Of a stretch of 63,186 nucleotides of DNA, positions 1 through 7,924 are shown piece after piece. Location: assembly GCF_003731635.1 (NCBI RefSeq), contig NZ_RCUA01000017.1, positions 1-63,186 on the forward strand, read 5' to 3'. Under the pieces are notes generated by a model that was not told the origin of the DNA, did no database searches, and saw only the letters and a list, made by a program, of their open reading frames with translations. How positions within the stretch are numbered: position 1 is the stretch's first letter; each line of letters opens with the position of its first letter. Source of the stretch: Marisediminitalea oceani. Its GTDB lineage: Bacteria > Pseudomonadota > Gammaproteobacteria > Enterobacterales > Alteromonadaceae. The translations under genes were made by a program, and so were the position numbers.

Positions 1-1244
1 AACTCACAGCAAAACAGGTTATTGCATACAGCAAAGCCGACCCAAAAAAATATTCAGATGGTGAAGGTCTATACTTTTGCGTCCGCAAACAAGGCTCGCC
101 TTACTGGATGATCCGCTACACCACAGCCAAAGGAAGACGAGAAGCAACCTTGGGGCAATTTCCTTTAATGTCGTTGGCAGACGCCAGAATTGCCGCCGCA
201 TACTTTCGAAAGGAAGTACGTGACGGCATAGATCCTCTTCTAGAAAAACAGAAAATCGAGTTACCTGACATTGAAACCGTGGATCAACTGTTCCATGACT
301 GGTATCGAACCGATCTGAGTAGACGACTAAAGCATCCCATGATTCCGTATCGGGTTTACACCAAAGACATAAGCCCTGTCATTGGCATTAAGTGTATTGC
401 TGAGGTGACCGCACGAGACGTGCGCGAAGTATTAGAGCGTATTCGAGAAAGTAACCGCCCTACCATTGCCAACGATACCTTGATGTACATGAAGCAGCTG
501 TTTCGGCATGCGATAAAGCTCGACTTAACGCTGAACAACCCAGCCGCAGCATTTACCGTAGACGATGCCGGTGGCGTGGAGTCTAGTAAAGACAGGATGC
601 TCAGCAAAGAGGAAATTCACTACGCCTTTAGCGTGTTTCATACCCATATCAATAGCTTTGGCCGCGACAACTACCTCGCTTGCTGCCTGTTTTTGGTGTT
701 GGGTGTACGCAAAAGCGAACTGTGCGAAGCCATGTGGCGTGAAATGGATTTAACCACAGGCGTGTGGGATCTACCCAAAGAACGCAGCAAAACCGGCGTA
801 CCCATTAGCATCCCCTTACCGCGCCAAGCCATTGCCTGGTTTAACGAGCTGCAAGTCCGCGCTTGTGGCTCGCCTTATGTTTTCCCAGCCAGACGAGCAA
901 GCCATCGCCCACATATGGGGCCAGATACACTCAACCGTGCCATATCTAAACTCTTTGGTCGCGAGCCTGGGCGCAAAAAGCAGCCTCCCAATAAAATGGG
1001 CAAACTTGAACACTTCACCGTACACGATTTGCGCCGCACCTTTCGCAGCCTTGCCGCCTCTTTGGGCATTGCAGGCAACGTAGCCGAACGCTGTCTTAAC
1101 CATAAGCTAAAAGGTGTTGAGGGTATTTACGACCGCCACGATTACTTTGAAGAGCGCCGAATTGCCCATCAAATCGTGGCTGATGTGGTTGAACCACTGG
1201 TGAACTTTGAGCCCGCTTCACAAAACCACACAGGAGGGTGCTAA
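1..1244 (+). CDS. int: P4-type tyrosine integrase, 5' end outside the window
   Basis: Site-specific recombinase that would integrate and excise the element. The frame is open to the left edge. A second copy of the gene start at 20183 shows the true ATG lies about 7 nt upstream of the window, giving a protein of about 416 residues. It has an N-terminal arm-binding domain (DUF4102/Arm-DNA-bind_3 type), a SAM-like core-binding region and a C-terminal catalytic domain. Counting from the Met at 108, the visible catalytic residues are Arg201 (LGVRKSEL), His307-x-x-Arg310 (HDLRR), His332 (NHKL) and Tyr341 (GIYDRHDYF). The set is complete, so it is probably active. The next gene starts 1 nt after its stop. 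Confidence 0.93.
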   Translation, partial: LTAKQVIAYSKADPKKYSDGEGLYFCVRKQGSPYWMIRYTTAKGRREATLGQFPLMSLADARIAAAYFRKEVRDGIDPLLEKQKIELPDIETVDQLFHDWYRTDLSRRLKHPMIPYRVYTKDISPVIGIKCIAEVTARDVREVLERIRESNRPTIANDTLMYMKQLFRHAIKLDLTLNNPAAAFTVDDAGGVESSKDRMLSKEEIHYAFSVFHTHINSFGRDNYLACCLFLVLGVRKSELCEAMWREMDLTTGVWDLPKERSKTGVPISIPLPRQAIAWFNELQVRACGSPYVFPARRASHRPHMGPDTLNRAISKLFGREPGRKKQPPNKMGKLEHFTVHDLRRTFRSLAASLGIAGNVAERCLNHKLKGVEGIYDRHDYFEERRIAHQIVADVVEPLVNFEPASQNHTGGC

Positions 1245-1245
1245 C

Positions 1246-1584
1246 ATGCAGTTTATGATGCGACTTGCCCCCATTACCTTTCCAATCACCATGTTGGCAG
1301 GGCTTGGTTGGTGTATTGGCATTGCCTTACTCGAACAACCTCATGGTATAGGCTACGCACTTACTCGGCATTGCCTGATGGTATTCGTGGTACTCGCTCC
1401 TTGGCTGATGCTAAAGCTCATGTTCTACGTGATTGTCAGTTTAGGACGCAAACTGGGGCTCATCCCGCCTGCACGCCCAACGCATAGCCTAGGTTATGAA
1501 GAATCACTCTATTGGTTCAGAGTATTGGCCTTCTTCGATGGCAAACGCAGCCGCATGCCGAAAAGGCCCATCAGGCGAAACTAA
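1246..1584 (+). CDS. small inner-membrane protein of unknown function
   Basis: Protein of 112 residues starting at the ATG at 1246. A strong Shine-Dalgarno (AGGAGG, 1232-1237) sits at ideal distance, which argues against the longer open frame that overlaps the integrase. Two hydrophobic stretches are visible, at about residues 8-27 and 38-66, followed by a basic tail (KRSRMPKRPIRRN), so two membrane segments with a cytoplasmic positive end are likely. It directly follows the integrase and is probably co-transcribed. I do not recognise the family. Confidence 0.7.
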   Translation: MQFMMRLAPITFPITMLAGLGWCIGIALLEQPHGIGYALTRHCLMVFVVLAPWLMLKLMFYVIVSLGRKLGLIPPARPTHSLGYEESLYWFRVLAFFDGKRSRMPKRPIRRN

Positions 1585-1752
1585 CAAGACAGCCAATTGC
1601 GCACTTACCGTGGGCAGTTGGGACAATGGGGCAACACTTGATATGCCGAGCTTCAGAGGGTGAATAAGAGGGATGTGAACCGCCCCAAGGAATGGGGCAA
1701 TTGGGGATGCGGTAAAAACTCCTAACCGCATCAAAAATACCAAACTTGCAAA

Positions 1753-1769
1753 AGTCCCAATATGGGACT
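1753..1769. promoter_or_regulatory. palindrome upstream of higB, probable HigA operator
   Basis: Perfect 7-bp arms AGTCCCA and TGGGACT separated by ATA, ending 11 bp before the higB start codon. Toxin-antitoxin operons of this type are normally autorepressed by the antitoxin at such dyads. The assignment to HigA is inferred from position. Confidence 0.5.
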
Positions 1770-1780
1770 ACCATCTGTTT

Positions 1781-2086
1781 ATGAGAATTATCGCACTATC
1801 AACCTTAAAAACATTTTGGGAAGACAGCCCAGAATACATTGACGCGAAAGAGCCAACTTTAGCGTGGTATAGGCATGCATTAAACGCTGATTGGGGATCA
1901 CCGTCGGATGTGAAACAGGACTTTAGAAATGCCAGCATCCTCAAAGATGGGCGTGTCGTGTTTAACATTGCCGGTAATAAATACCGGTTAGTTGTTTGGA
2001 TCAATTATGCCTACAAGGTGGTTTACATACGGTTTATCGGCAGCCATGCGCAATACGAAAAATTCGTCGGGAACGAATTTTCATGA
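1781..2086 (+). CDS. higB: HigB-family type II toxin (mRNA interferase)
   Basis: Protein of 101 residues of the HigB branch of the RelE superfamily, which cleaves mRNA on the ribosome. Features typical of the family are a basic helical N-terminus, the segment around residues 60-75 (FNIAGNKYRLVVWI) and the C-terminal beta strands ending in FIGSHAQYEKF. The toxin gene precedes the antitoxin, as is usual for hig loci, with a 99-nt gap to the antitoxin. No clear Shine-Dalgarno precedes the ATG, which may keep toxin translation low. Confidence 0.85.
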   Translation: MRIIALSTLKTFWEDSPEYIDAKEPTLAWYRHALNADWGSPSDVKQDFRNASILKDGRVVFNIAGNKYRLVVWINYAYKVVYIRFIGSHAQYEKFVGNEFS

Positions 2087-2185
2087 GCAACGCGAGCCCG
2101 AAGGGTGAGGCTCATGGACGAGCCGAATAAAAAATTGATGTGCAAACGATTTGAAGCCAAACGGTAGTAACAAGAGGTAAATATA

Positions 2186-2557
2186 ATGGACATCAGACCT
2201 ATTAAAACAGATGCCGACTACCGCGCGGCATTAAACGACATCGAAAACCTAATGATGGCGGAGCCTGATACCGTCGAAGGCGAAAAGCTGGACATTTTGG
2301 TTACGTTAGTTGAAGCCTACGAAGCAAAGCATTTTCCAATGGATTTGCCAGACCCTGTTGAGGCAATAAAGTTTGAGATGGAGCGCAAAGGCTTAACGGT
2401 TAAAGATCTTGAACCCATGATAGGTAAAAGCAATCGTGTTTATGAAATCCTAAACCATAAGCGATCACTCACGCTAAAAATGATTTGGAAACTTCATGAA
2501 GGGCTAGGTATTCCAGCAGAGTCGCTCATCAAACCGCCGCAAGTTCGCGCTTCATAG
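2186..2557 (+). CDS. higA: HigA-family antitoxin, XRE-type
   Basis: Protein of 123 residues partnering the HigB toxin just upstream. The N-terminal half is helical and acidic, as in HigA proteins that wrap the toxin. The C-terminal half has a Cro/C1-type helix-turn-helix (about residues 66-112, with MERKGLTVKDLEPMIGKSNR and the recognition helix around VYEILNHKR). A good Shine-Dalgarno (AAGAGG) lies before the ATG. It should neutralise HigB and repress the operon, probably through the palindrome at 1753-1769. Confidence 0.85.
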   Translation: MDIRPIKTDADYRAALNDIENLMMAEPDTVEGEKLDILVTLVEAYEAKHFPMDLPDPVEAIKFEMERKGLTVKDLEPMIGKSNRVYEILNHKRSLTLKMIWKLHEGLGIPAESLIKPPQVRAS

Positions 2558-2582
2558 CGCTGCGCATAAAAATTATGTTGTC

Positions 2583-2783
2583 ATGAATGACGCTCGCTAC
2601 CCAAATATTTCAGCTATTGATAACAGGCTAGCTGAGCTTGAAAACGAAAAGCAGCAGCTTCTCGCATTAAGAGAGGCTTTGCGTAGCGCTCAAAACAAGC
2701 GTTCAGTACAGACATTCACGCCAGAACAAAAAGTCGCCCTATTCAGACAACGATTTCGTGGAAGAGGATATCTTCGCCAATAG
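2583..2783 (+). CDS. N-terminal segment of the TOTE-type primase-helicase, frameshifted from the main ORF
   Basis: A 66-residue frame, coiled coil in character (about residues 11-38: NRLAELENEKQQLLALREAL), ending FTPEQKVALFRQRFRGRGYLRQ. From memory, full-length proteins of this helicase family carry a conserved stretch of the form FRGRED just before the primase-like domain. Here FRGR is in this frame and EDIF continues in the next frame at 2764. The two frames therefore appear to be one gene split by a frameshift around 2760-2766 in a GA-rich run. Alternatives are translational coupling of two polypeptides or a sequencing error. Confidence 0.65.
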   Translation: MNDARYPNISAIDNRLAELENEKQQLLALREALRSAQNKRSVQTFTPEQKVALFRQRFRGRGYLRQ

Positions 2784-4989
2784 TTGGCAAAATCAACAGG
2801 GGCGCAGTGGCTATTCCGTAGCCTGTGATAATGAATGGGTAAACGGGGTTTGTAACAAGCCCCGCATTAAATGCCAAGACTGTTCACACCGAAAGTTTAG
2901 CGAACTAAACGAGCGCATTATTTACAGGCACCTTGCCGGTCATCAAGTGGTGGGGCTGTATCCCTTACTGAAAGATAATACGTGCTATTTGTTGGCAGCC
3001 GATTTTGACAAAGGCTGTTGGCAAGAAGAAGTCAAAGCAATGTCTAAAGCGTGCCAAGCGTTTGATATTCCCCACGCGATAGAAATCTCGCGATCTGGCA
3101 ACGGGGCGCACTTATGGATCTTTTTTGACACCAATATCCCAGCTAACCAAGCTCGGGCACTTGGTTTCGCTTTACTTGATAAAGCCATGGAAATATTTCC
3201 AAATCTATCGTTTGACTCCTATGACAGGCTCTTTCCTAACCAAGATGTCCTTCCTGAGGGCGGTTTTGGTAATCTCATTGCGTTACCACTTCAAAAGGAG
3301 GCTCGCCTTTCAGGCCGTAGTTGCTTTGTTGACAGTGACCTGAATGCGATTGACGATAAATGGCAGTACCTAGCTGAGCTTAAAACACTCACTCAGGCGA
3401 GTATTGATCAACTCATAACAACCATTTCACCCAATACCCTATTACTGTCCGAACAAGGGCTAACAGATAACCGCCCACCTTGGGAAATCACAGCCAAAAC
3501 CACACCAATAAAATTAGAGTCTTTGCCGAAAACCGTGACCATTACCTTGGCTAACCATATCTACTTTTTGATGAGCGAGTTACCTGGGCCACTACTGGCA
3601 GGACTCAAGCGATTAGCGAGTTTTTCTAATCCTGTGTTTTTTAAAACACAAGCGTTGCGCTTTTCAACCCATGGCATTCCGAGGTTTATTTCCTGTGCTC
3701 GTATTGAAAACGGTTATCTAGCACTACCGCGTGGCTGTCTCGATGACGCGATTGCTTTGCTACAAGAGCACAATATTTCGCCACTGTTCGACGATAAGCG
3801 CGAAACCGGCAAACCATTTTTAAAACTTACCCCCGAGTTCACTTTGCGAAAGAACCAGCGTGACGCAGTGGCCGCAATATCTAAACACGACTTCGGTATT
3901 TTGCATGCGCCGACCGCATTTGGAAAAACGGTTACTGCCATCGGCATGATCGTAAAACGCAAAGTAAATACCCTCATACTGGTTCATAGCCGACAACTGC
4001 TTGAACAGTGGCAAGAGCGATTACGCACGTTCCTACCCGACGTAAACATTGGCAGTATAGGCGGGGGTAAAAGAAAGCCGAGTGGCATTATCGACATTGC
4101 CACCTACCAAAGCTTGGTTAATAAAAAAGACAACTCCATCACGCCTCTCATCCAAGACTACGGCCACATTATTGTTGATGAATGCCACCATCTGTCTGCG
4201 CCAAGGTTTGAAATGGTACTCAACGAGGTAAGAGCAAAATATGTATTGGGCCTAACAGCAACGCCAGAGCGACAAGATGGCCATCAGAAGATCATTTTTA
4301 TGGCGGCAGGGCCCATTCGCTACAAAGTGAAACAAAGCCCTGATGAGCAATTTACTCAAACCGTGATGATTCATCAGCTCTACGATATACCGCCAGCTGA
4401 GCTAATAAAAACAGATGAGCGCCCCAAAATAAGCGATGCCTACCGCTGGCTCGTCGATAACCAACAGCGCACTTCAAAAATTGTCTCAGACGCCTCTCAG
4501 TGTGTTCAAAATGGGGGACACCCCTTAGTCCTTACTGAGCGTAGAGAGCACGCAGAGTACATATATTTACGACTTACCGAGATGGGTATAAGCACTGTCG
4601 TACTCAAAGGCGCCATGAATGCTGCGGAACGCAAGAATGCTGATAATCATCTACAATCGGCTCAAGCCATCGTCGCAACAGGAAAATATGTGGGCGAAGG
4701 ATTTGACCTACCAAGACTGGATACGTTGTTTTTGGCCATGCCCATCGCATGGAAAGGTACATTGGCTCAATATGCCGGTCGTATTCATCGTGAATCGGAA
4801 GGAAAAACACAAGTCACCATTCACGACTATGTGGACTGCGCCCTCCCTATGCTGCAACGCATGTTTAAAAAACGCGAGAAAAGCTACAAGGCAATGGGGT
4901 ACGCCCTTGAATACTTTGAGGGTAACAGTGACAAGCAACCTTCACTCAAGTTGGAAGACACCTCTCCATCAAATCCCAAGTTAAATTAG
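2758..4989 (+). CDS. TOTE-type protein: archaeo-eukaryotic-primase-like domain fused to an SF2 helicase
   Basis: Protein of 743 residues if read from the GTG at 2758. A Cys cluster (C23, C32, C39, C42) precedes a primase-like domain with ADFDK (about 81-85) and SRSGNGAHLWIFF (about 111-123), which match the acidic and GxH-type motifs of AEP primases. The C-terminal half is an SF2 helicase with APTAFGKT (about 384-391), a DECH box (about 472-475), LGLTATPERQDG and QYAGRIHRE. This architecture matches proteins grouped under TOTE conflict systems, thought to act in element defence or maintenance. Its N-terminal piece lies in another frame (2583-2783), so full function depends on how that shift is resolved. 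Confidence 0.8.
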   Translation: MEEDIFANSWQNQQGRSGYSVACDNEWVNGVCNKPRIKCQDCSHRKFSELNERIIYRHLAGHQVVGLYPLLKDNTCYLLAADFDKGCWQEEVKAMSKACQAFDIPHAIEISRSGNGAHLWIFFDTNIPANQARALGFALLDKAMEIFPNLSFDSYDRLFPNQDVLPEGGFGNLIALPLQKEARLSGRSCFVDSDLNAIDDKWQYLAELKTLTQASIDQLITTISPNTLLLSEQGLTDNRPPWEITAKTTPIKLESLPKTVTITLANHIYFLMSELPGPLLAGLKRLASFSNPVFFKTQALRFSTHGIPRFISCARIENGYLALPRGCLDDAIALLQEHNISPLFDDKRETGKPFLKLTPEFTLRKNQRDAVAAISKHDFGILHAPTAFGKTVTAIGMIVKRKVNTLILVHSRQLLEQWQERLRTFLPDVNIGSIGGGKRKPSGIIDIATYQSLVNKKDNSITPLIQDYGHIIVDECHHLSAPRFEMVLNEVRAKYVLGLTATPERQDGHQKIIFMAAGPIRYKVKQSPDEQFTQTVMIHQLYDIPPAELIKTDERPKISDAYRWLVDNQQRTSKIVSDASQCVQNGGHPLVLTERREHAEYIYLRLTEMGISTVVLKGAMNAAERKNADNHLQSAQAIVATGKYVGEGFDLPRLDTLFLAMPIAWKGTLAQYAGRIHRESEGKTQVTIHDYVDCALPMLQRMFKKREKSYKAMGYALEYFEGNSDKQPSLKLEDTSPSNPKLN

Positions 4990-5036
4990 CAAGCCGCTCT
5001 TCGTTGAACACTTCCTCATACTTTTATACCCATACG

Positions 5037-5290
5037 CCAAAACCACTATCCGTTTGGCTTTTGGATCGAAACGCCAAACAGGGAAATTAGACCACTTACT
5101 GTTTGGCTTCTCGATTGAAATCCAACGCTGCTAAGCCTTGCCGGTACTGGCACAAAGCAAGGTTTGGCACTTTTTGCACCCTAAACCAATCTCGACACCA
5201 AAGTACAAACCGTTTGGTTTTTCAAACCCAGAATGCAAACGATCGTTTGGCGTCTCGATTTTTTTGCATTTGGCGAACGCAGCCAAACAG
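5037..5290. repeat. cluster of GTTTGGC motifs in direct and inverted orientation
   Basis: The 457-bp gap after the helicase gene holds GTTTGGC at 5052, 5101, 5162 and 5245, the reverse form GCCAAAC at 5073 and 5282, and a variant GTTTGGT at 5212. Three copies extend to a unit of about 20 bp: GTTTGGC, then TTTT, TTCT or GTCT, then GATY and a short A or T run (5052, 5101, 5245). Spacing is irregular (about 33-61 bp). Short open frames at 5103-5369 look like chance products of this sequence. Role unknown; iteron, protein-binding cluster or decayed repeat are all possible. Confidence 0.55.
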
Positions 5291-5446
5291 CACCGTATTG
5301 GACTATGTATATCAAATAGTTAGCCGCGCACAGGTCATCATAAAAAACCGATTTGACTGGTTAGTTTGATGGCCATTTCTTTCATCTATTTCACCACCGA
5401 GTCTGCACCCGACGACTGAAAATAGACGGCAAGACGAACCAACAAG

Positions 5447-6145
5447 GTGATAAGTGACGTGTTATGGGCAAGTGACAACGATTGGGATAGAGAATGGATA
5501 CAGCAGGTGGTCGCTTTACTGGTTGGGCATGGCGCGTTTACTCTCTACCCAGCATTAAGCCAGTGCGATAATGCGGCCGAACGCTTAACCCGCTGGTTGA
5601 CCTATCAGTTACCGCGGGTTAAACAAGCGCACCCAGGCTGCCCGATTCACCAATGGCTAAATAGCATTGGCGCACAAGTGATCGTAGAAAAATGGCAAAG
5701 CCCCGAGCAATGGCCAAACCTGTATTGGCTACCTTTACCTGAGGTTGATGGCCACGCGCAAGGCGGGTTGGTTTTGTTACCGGCACATTTTTTACCGGTA
5801 TATATGAACGGCACAATACAAACCAGAACATTGCAAGCAAACACGCCCGCCAACGCCTGCATCTTTTGGTGCATAACGCCTTTATCTAAAACAGGAAAGC
5901 GCGCTACCTTGCACCCCAAACAGCAAAACCGCGCCTTTTGCCTGCCCAGTTCGCCAGAGCAAATGGGCAAATCATGTACGGGGTTATTACTGAGAGGTTT
6001 TAGAAAGGAGAGCCAAAAACGAAACAGCAACGTGATCAGCCACCAGATCAACCTAGCGCTGCTGCACCACCTTTGTGGGCCGGAGAATGATGTGTGGATG
6101 AAAGCTAATTTTGGTGCCGTAACTGATTACGGTAGCAAAAATTAG
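5447..6145 (+). CDS. hypothetical protein, element-borne
   Basis: Protein of 232 residues read from a GTG at 5447, with AAGG just upstream. The N-terminal 110 residues are Trp-rich and look globular (DNDWDREWIQQVVALLVGHG, EKWQSPEQWPNLYWLPLPEV). Hydrophobic LVLLPAHFLPVYM follows, and the C-terminal third is basic and Ser/Gln-rich. I do not recognise a family or catalytic motif. It lies between the repeat cluster and a perfect inverted repeat (6273-6301), convergent with the zinc-finger gene. Confidence 0.5.
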   Translation: MISDVLWASDNDWDREWIQQVVALLVGHGAFTLYPALSQCDNAAERLTRWLTYQLPRVKQAHPGCPIHQWLNSIGAQVIVEKWQSPEQWPNLYWLPLPEVDGHAQGGLVLLPAHFLPVYMNGTIQTRTLQANTPANACIFWCITPLSKTGKRATLHPKQQNRAFCLPSSPEQMGKSCTGLLLRGFRKESQKRNSNVISHQINLALLHHLCGPENDVWMKANFGAVTDYGSKN

Positions 6146-6272
6146 AAGCCTTAAAAACGAGTAACCCCTCGCGGGGCGCTGATCTAACGGGTAGCGGGAG
6201 GGGTGTTGTTGATGCGATTTTAATATCAAAAGCGCCAAATAGCTCGATATTTTTTGATGTCGATTTTACTTA

Positions 6273-6301
6273 GCAGTTGTTCGGAATAACCGAACAACTG
6301 C
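6273..6301. terminator. perfect 12-bp inverted repeat between convergent genes
   Basis: Arms GCAGTTGTTCGG (6273-6284) and CCGAACAACTGC (6290-6301) with a 5-nt loop. It lies between the stop of the plus-strand gene ending at 6145 and the stop of the minus-strand gene ending at 6353, the usual place for a bidirectional terminator. The flanking T tracts are short, so a protein-binding dyad is the alternative. Confidence 0.45.
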
Positions 6302-6352
6302 CATTTTGATCAATGAGTCACACACCCGCCATCACTCATACCTTTTTAAGTA

Positions 6353-6565
6353 TCAGACTTTTTTAAGCACCTGCTTTTTAAAGGCATTCATGGCGAGCTG
6401 ATTAAATCGAGCTTCATCTTCGCCTGCCTGTACACTATTACAGTAATCACACATTGAATACTGGCTTTCAATTTGGCCTTGTTGACCCAAATGCTCAACC
6501 GTAATCTTTTCAGTATGCAGGATGAGTTGGCCCATCTCGCAAATTGAACAGGTTCGAGTATTCAT
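6353..6565 (-). CDS. stand-alone YgiT/MqsA-type zinc finger protein
   Basis: Protein of 70 residues with CSIC (6-9) and CDYC (39-42), the four-cysteine zinc site of the YgiT/MqsA N-terminal domain. MqsA antitoxins are about 131 residues because a DNA-binding helix-turn-helix follows the zinc domain. That second half is absent here, and no MqsR toxin is seen next to it. It may be a relic of an mqsRA-type locus or a self-sufficient small zinc protein. A perfect 13-bp palindrome lies 63 bp upstream of its start. Confidence 0.7.
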   Translation of the reverse strand: MNTRTCSICEMGQLILHTEKITVEHLGQQGQIESQYSMCDYCNSVQAGEDEARFNQLAMNAFKKQVLKKV

Positions 6566-6627
6566 AACAAATCATCCCCACTGCTTTGACTAACAGCTAG
6601 AAAACAGAAATCACTCTGAATAACATG

Positions 6628-6655
6628 TTGCTACCGACATTCATGTCGGTAGCAA
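6628..6655. promoter_or_regulatory. perfect 13-bp palindrome between the defence operon and the zinc-finger gene
   Basis: Arms TTGCTACCGACAT (6628-6640) and ATGTCGGTAGCAA (6643-6655) with only 2 nt between them. It lies downstream of the hsd operon stop (6788) and upstream of the zinc-finger gene start (6565), both on the minus strand. The near-zero loop and lack of a T tract fit an operator better than a terminator. The binding protein is unknown. Confidence 0.5.
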
Positions 6656-6787
6656 TACCCAGCGGCTCACAGCCAAAAAACAAACTCGAACTGTCAAAGT
6701 ACTGCTCTTAGAATTAACAGAAAAAAGGAACCAGACAAAGTAAAAATAAACTATCTGGAATTTCCTAATAGTTGCGTTATGTATTAA

Positions 6788-7330
6788 CTACGCAGTTATC
6801 CAGCTTTGATCTGTTAACACCTGCTCTGCAATCGCAATTTGCCTTGCAGTAAACATTTGTTTGCGTGCATTCCATGAGTGCACCTTTTGTACAAGCGCTT
6901 CGGTGCTTTGTACTCGCTCATATTTACTTAACCAATGCACCGTTGCCAAAAGTTCTAAGCCTTGCGGGGACTCAAAACCTTCGACTAGCTGCGACACTTT
7001 CTCAAATCGTGTTTGAGTGTCAGGGTGTTGAGTAAGAAATTCCTGCGCATCTTCTATAGCGCCTGGCACCAGCTGTAACTCTTTTTCAGGTGCATCTCCA
7101 CCATCGGCATAACCAGAGATAAAGTGCCCTTCAATCGCATTGAGCACATGCCGCAAATTTTGTGCATAAGGGCCATAATGCGCTTTTTCGTATTTTAATC
7201 TTAATGGCTCACCTGCTTCTTGCATGAAATACAAAAGCTTATGAACTTCAAGTAACGAAACGGTTGGGTCAAGCAAACCTCTTAGATAGCGTTGCATTAG
7301 CACAATTATTAAGGCGCTACCAAGTGTCAT
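6788..7330 (-). CDS. free-standing DarG C-terminal-like (Panacea-like) domain protein
   Basis: Protein of 180 residues whose whole length resembles the C-terminal half of DarG antitoxins: HKLLYFMQEAGEPLRLKY (30-47), AHYGPYAQNLRHVLNAIEGH (50-69), GGDAPEKELQLVPGA and WNARKQMF. DarG also has an N-terminal macrodomain that removes ADP-ribose from DNA. That domain is missing, and no DarT toxin is visible. The KLLYF...YGP pattern also recalls Panacea (DUF4065) antitoxin domains. It is the last gene of the hsd operon, starting 6 nt after the preceding stop. I infer an antitoxin or binding role for an upstream operon product. Confidence 0.75.
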   Translation of the reverse strand: MTLGSALIIVLMQRYLRGLLDPTVSLLEVHKLLYFMQEAGEPLRLKYEKAHYGPYAQNLRHVLNAIEGHFISGYADGGDAPEKELQLVPGAIEDAQEFLTQHPDTQTRFEKVSQLVEGFESPQGLELLATVHWLSKYERVQSTEALVQKVHSWNARKQMFTARQIAIAEQVLTDQSWITA

Positions 7331-7336
7331 CTCACA

Positions 7337-7921
7337 TCACCTGGTTAACTGCCGAAAGGAAATACAGGCCGTTCTTGAAGAGTTAGCCACCACACTTTCA
7401 ACTTTGTAATTACCAATCTGTGCCGTATCAGCATTTGGCTGGTATGTGGTTCTTTTGCGTACATTTCTGGCATTGGTGGTCACGATGGCTTTATCAATTT
7501 CAATACCGTTGGCATCTATTTCGTAATGGACTTCTGCCATGCTCAGTAGGTATTTTAAGAACAACTCTGAATTATCCAGTTGCTTCTGATTATCCTTAGG
7601 CTTCAGCCTATCGGATTTTAGATCGAATACTAATGCACGTTTTTGTTCGGTATCTTGCCATAAAATAATCAGGTCACAGCCTTGATTCACGCCTACGCCG
7701 TTAGTCGATTTTACATAGAGTGAAAGCTGTTTATATTTCTGCTTATCTTTTTTAGGCTGATAATCCAAAGTAAAGGCGAGGGCATTGTCGGGTATATGCT
7801 CGATATACAGCGTCGCTACCTTGCTATCTGCCCCATCTTCTTTCAGTTTTAACTGTTTCTTGGCGGTATCGTAATGGATAACCACATCAGGGTTGATGAT
7901 CTCCTTCATCGCTGCCAGCAT
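7337..7921 (-). CDS. putative PD-(D/E)XK-like protein of the hsd operon
   Basis: Protein of 194 residues. The core GCDLIILWQDTEQKRALVFD followed by LKS (D83, D100-x-K102), then a helix with Q114 (KQLDNSELFLKYLL), has the layout of a PD-(D/E)XK nuclease core: acid, hydrophobic strand with D-x-K, then a Q-bearing helix. This is a pattern judgement, not a family hit. The gene begins 3 nt after the ATPase stop and ends 6 nt before the DarG-like gene, so the three are translationally linked. Alternatives are a toxin unrelated to nucleases or a specificity adaptor. Confidence 0.45.
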   Translation of the reverse strand: MLAAMKEIINPDVVIHYDTAKKQLKLKEDGADSKVATLYIEHIPDNALAFTLDYQPKKDKQKYKQLSLYVKSTNGVGVNQGCDLIILWQDTEQKRALVFDLKSDRLKPKDNQKQLDNSELFLKYLLSMAEVHYEIDANGIEIDKAIVTTNARNVRKRTTYQPNADTAQIGNYKVESVVANSSRTACISFRQLTR

Positions 7922-7924
7922 GCA

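Noticed and set aside
5037..5290. CRISPR array
   Set aside because: The repeated units are too short and diverged, in both orientations, with irregular spacing and no cas genes.
5103..5369. Two overlapping open frames in the repeat cluster
   Set aside because: They are overlapping frames of the same repetitive DNA, with no Shine-Dalgarno and no protein-like pattern.
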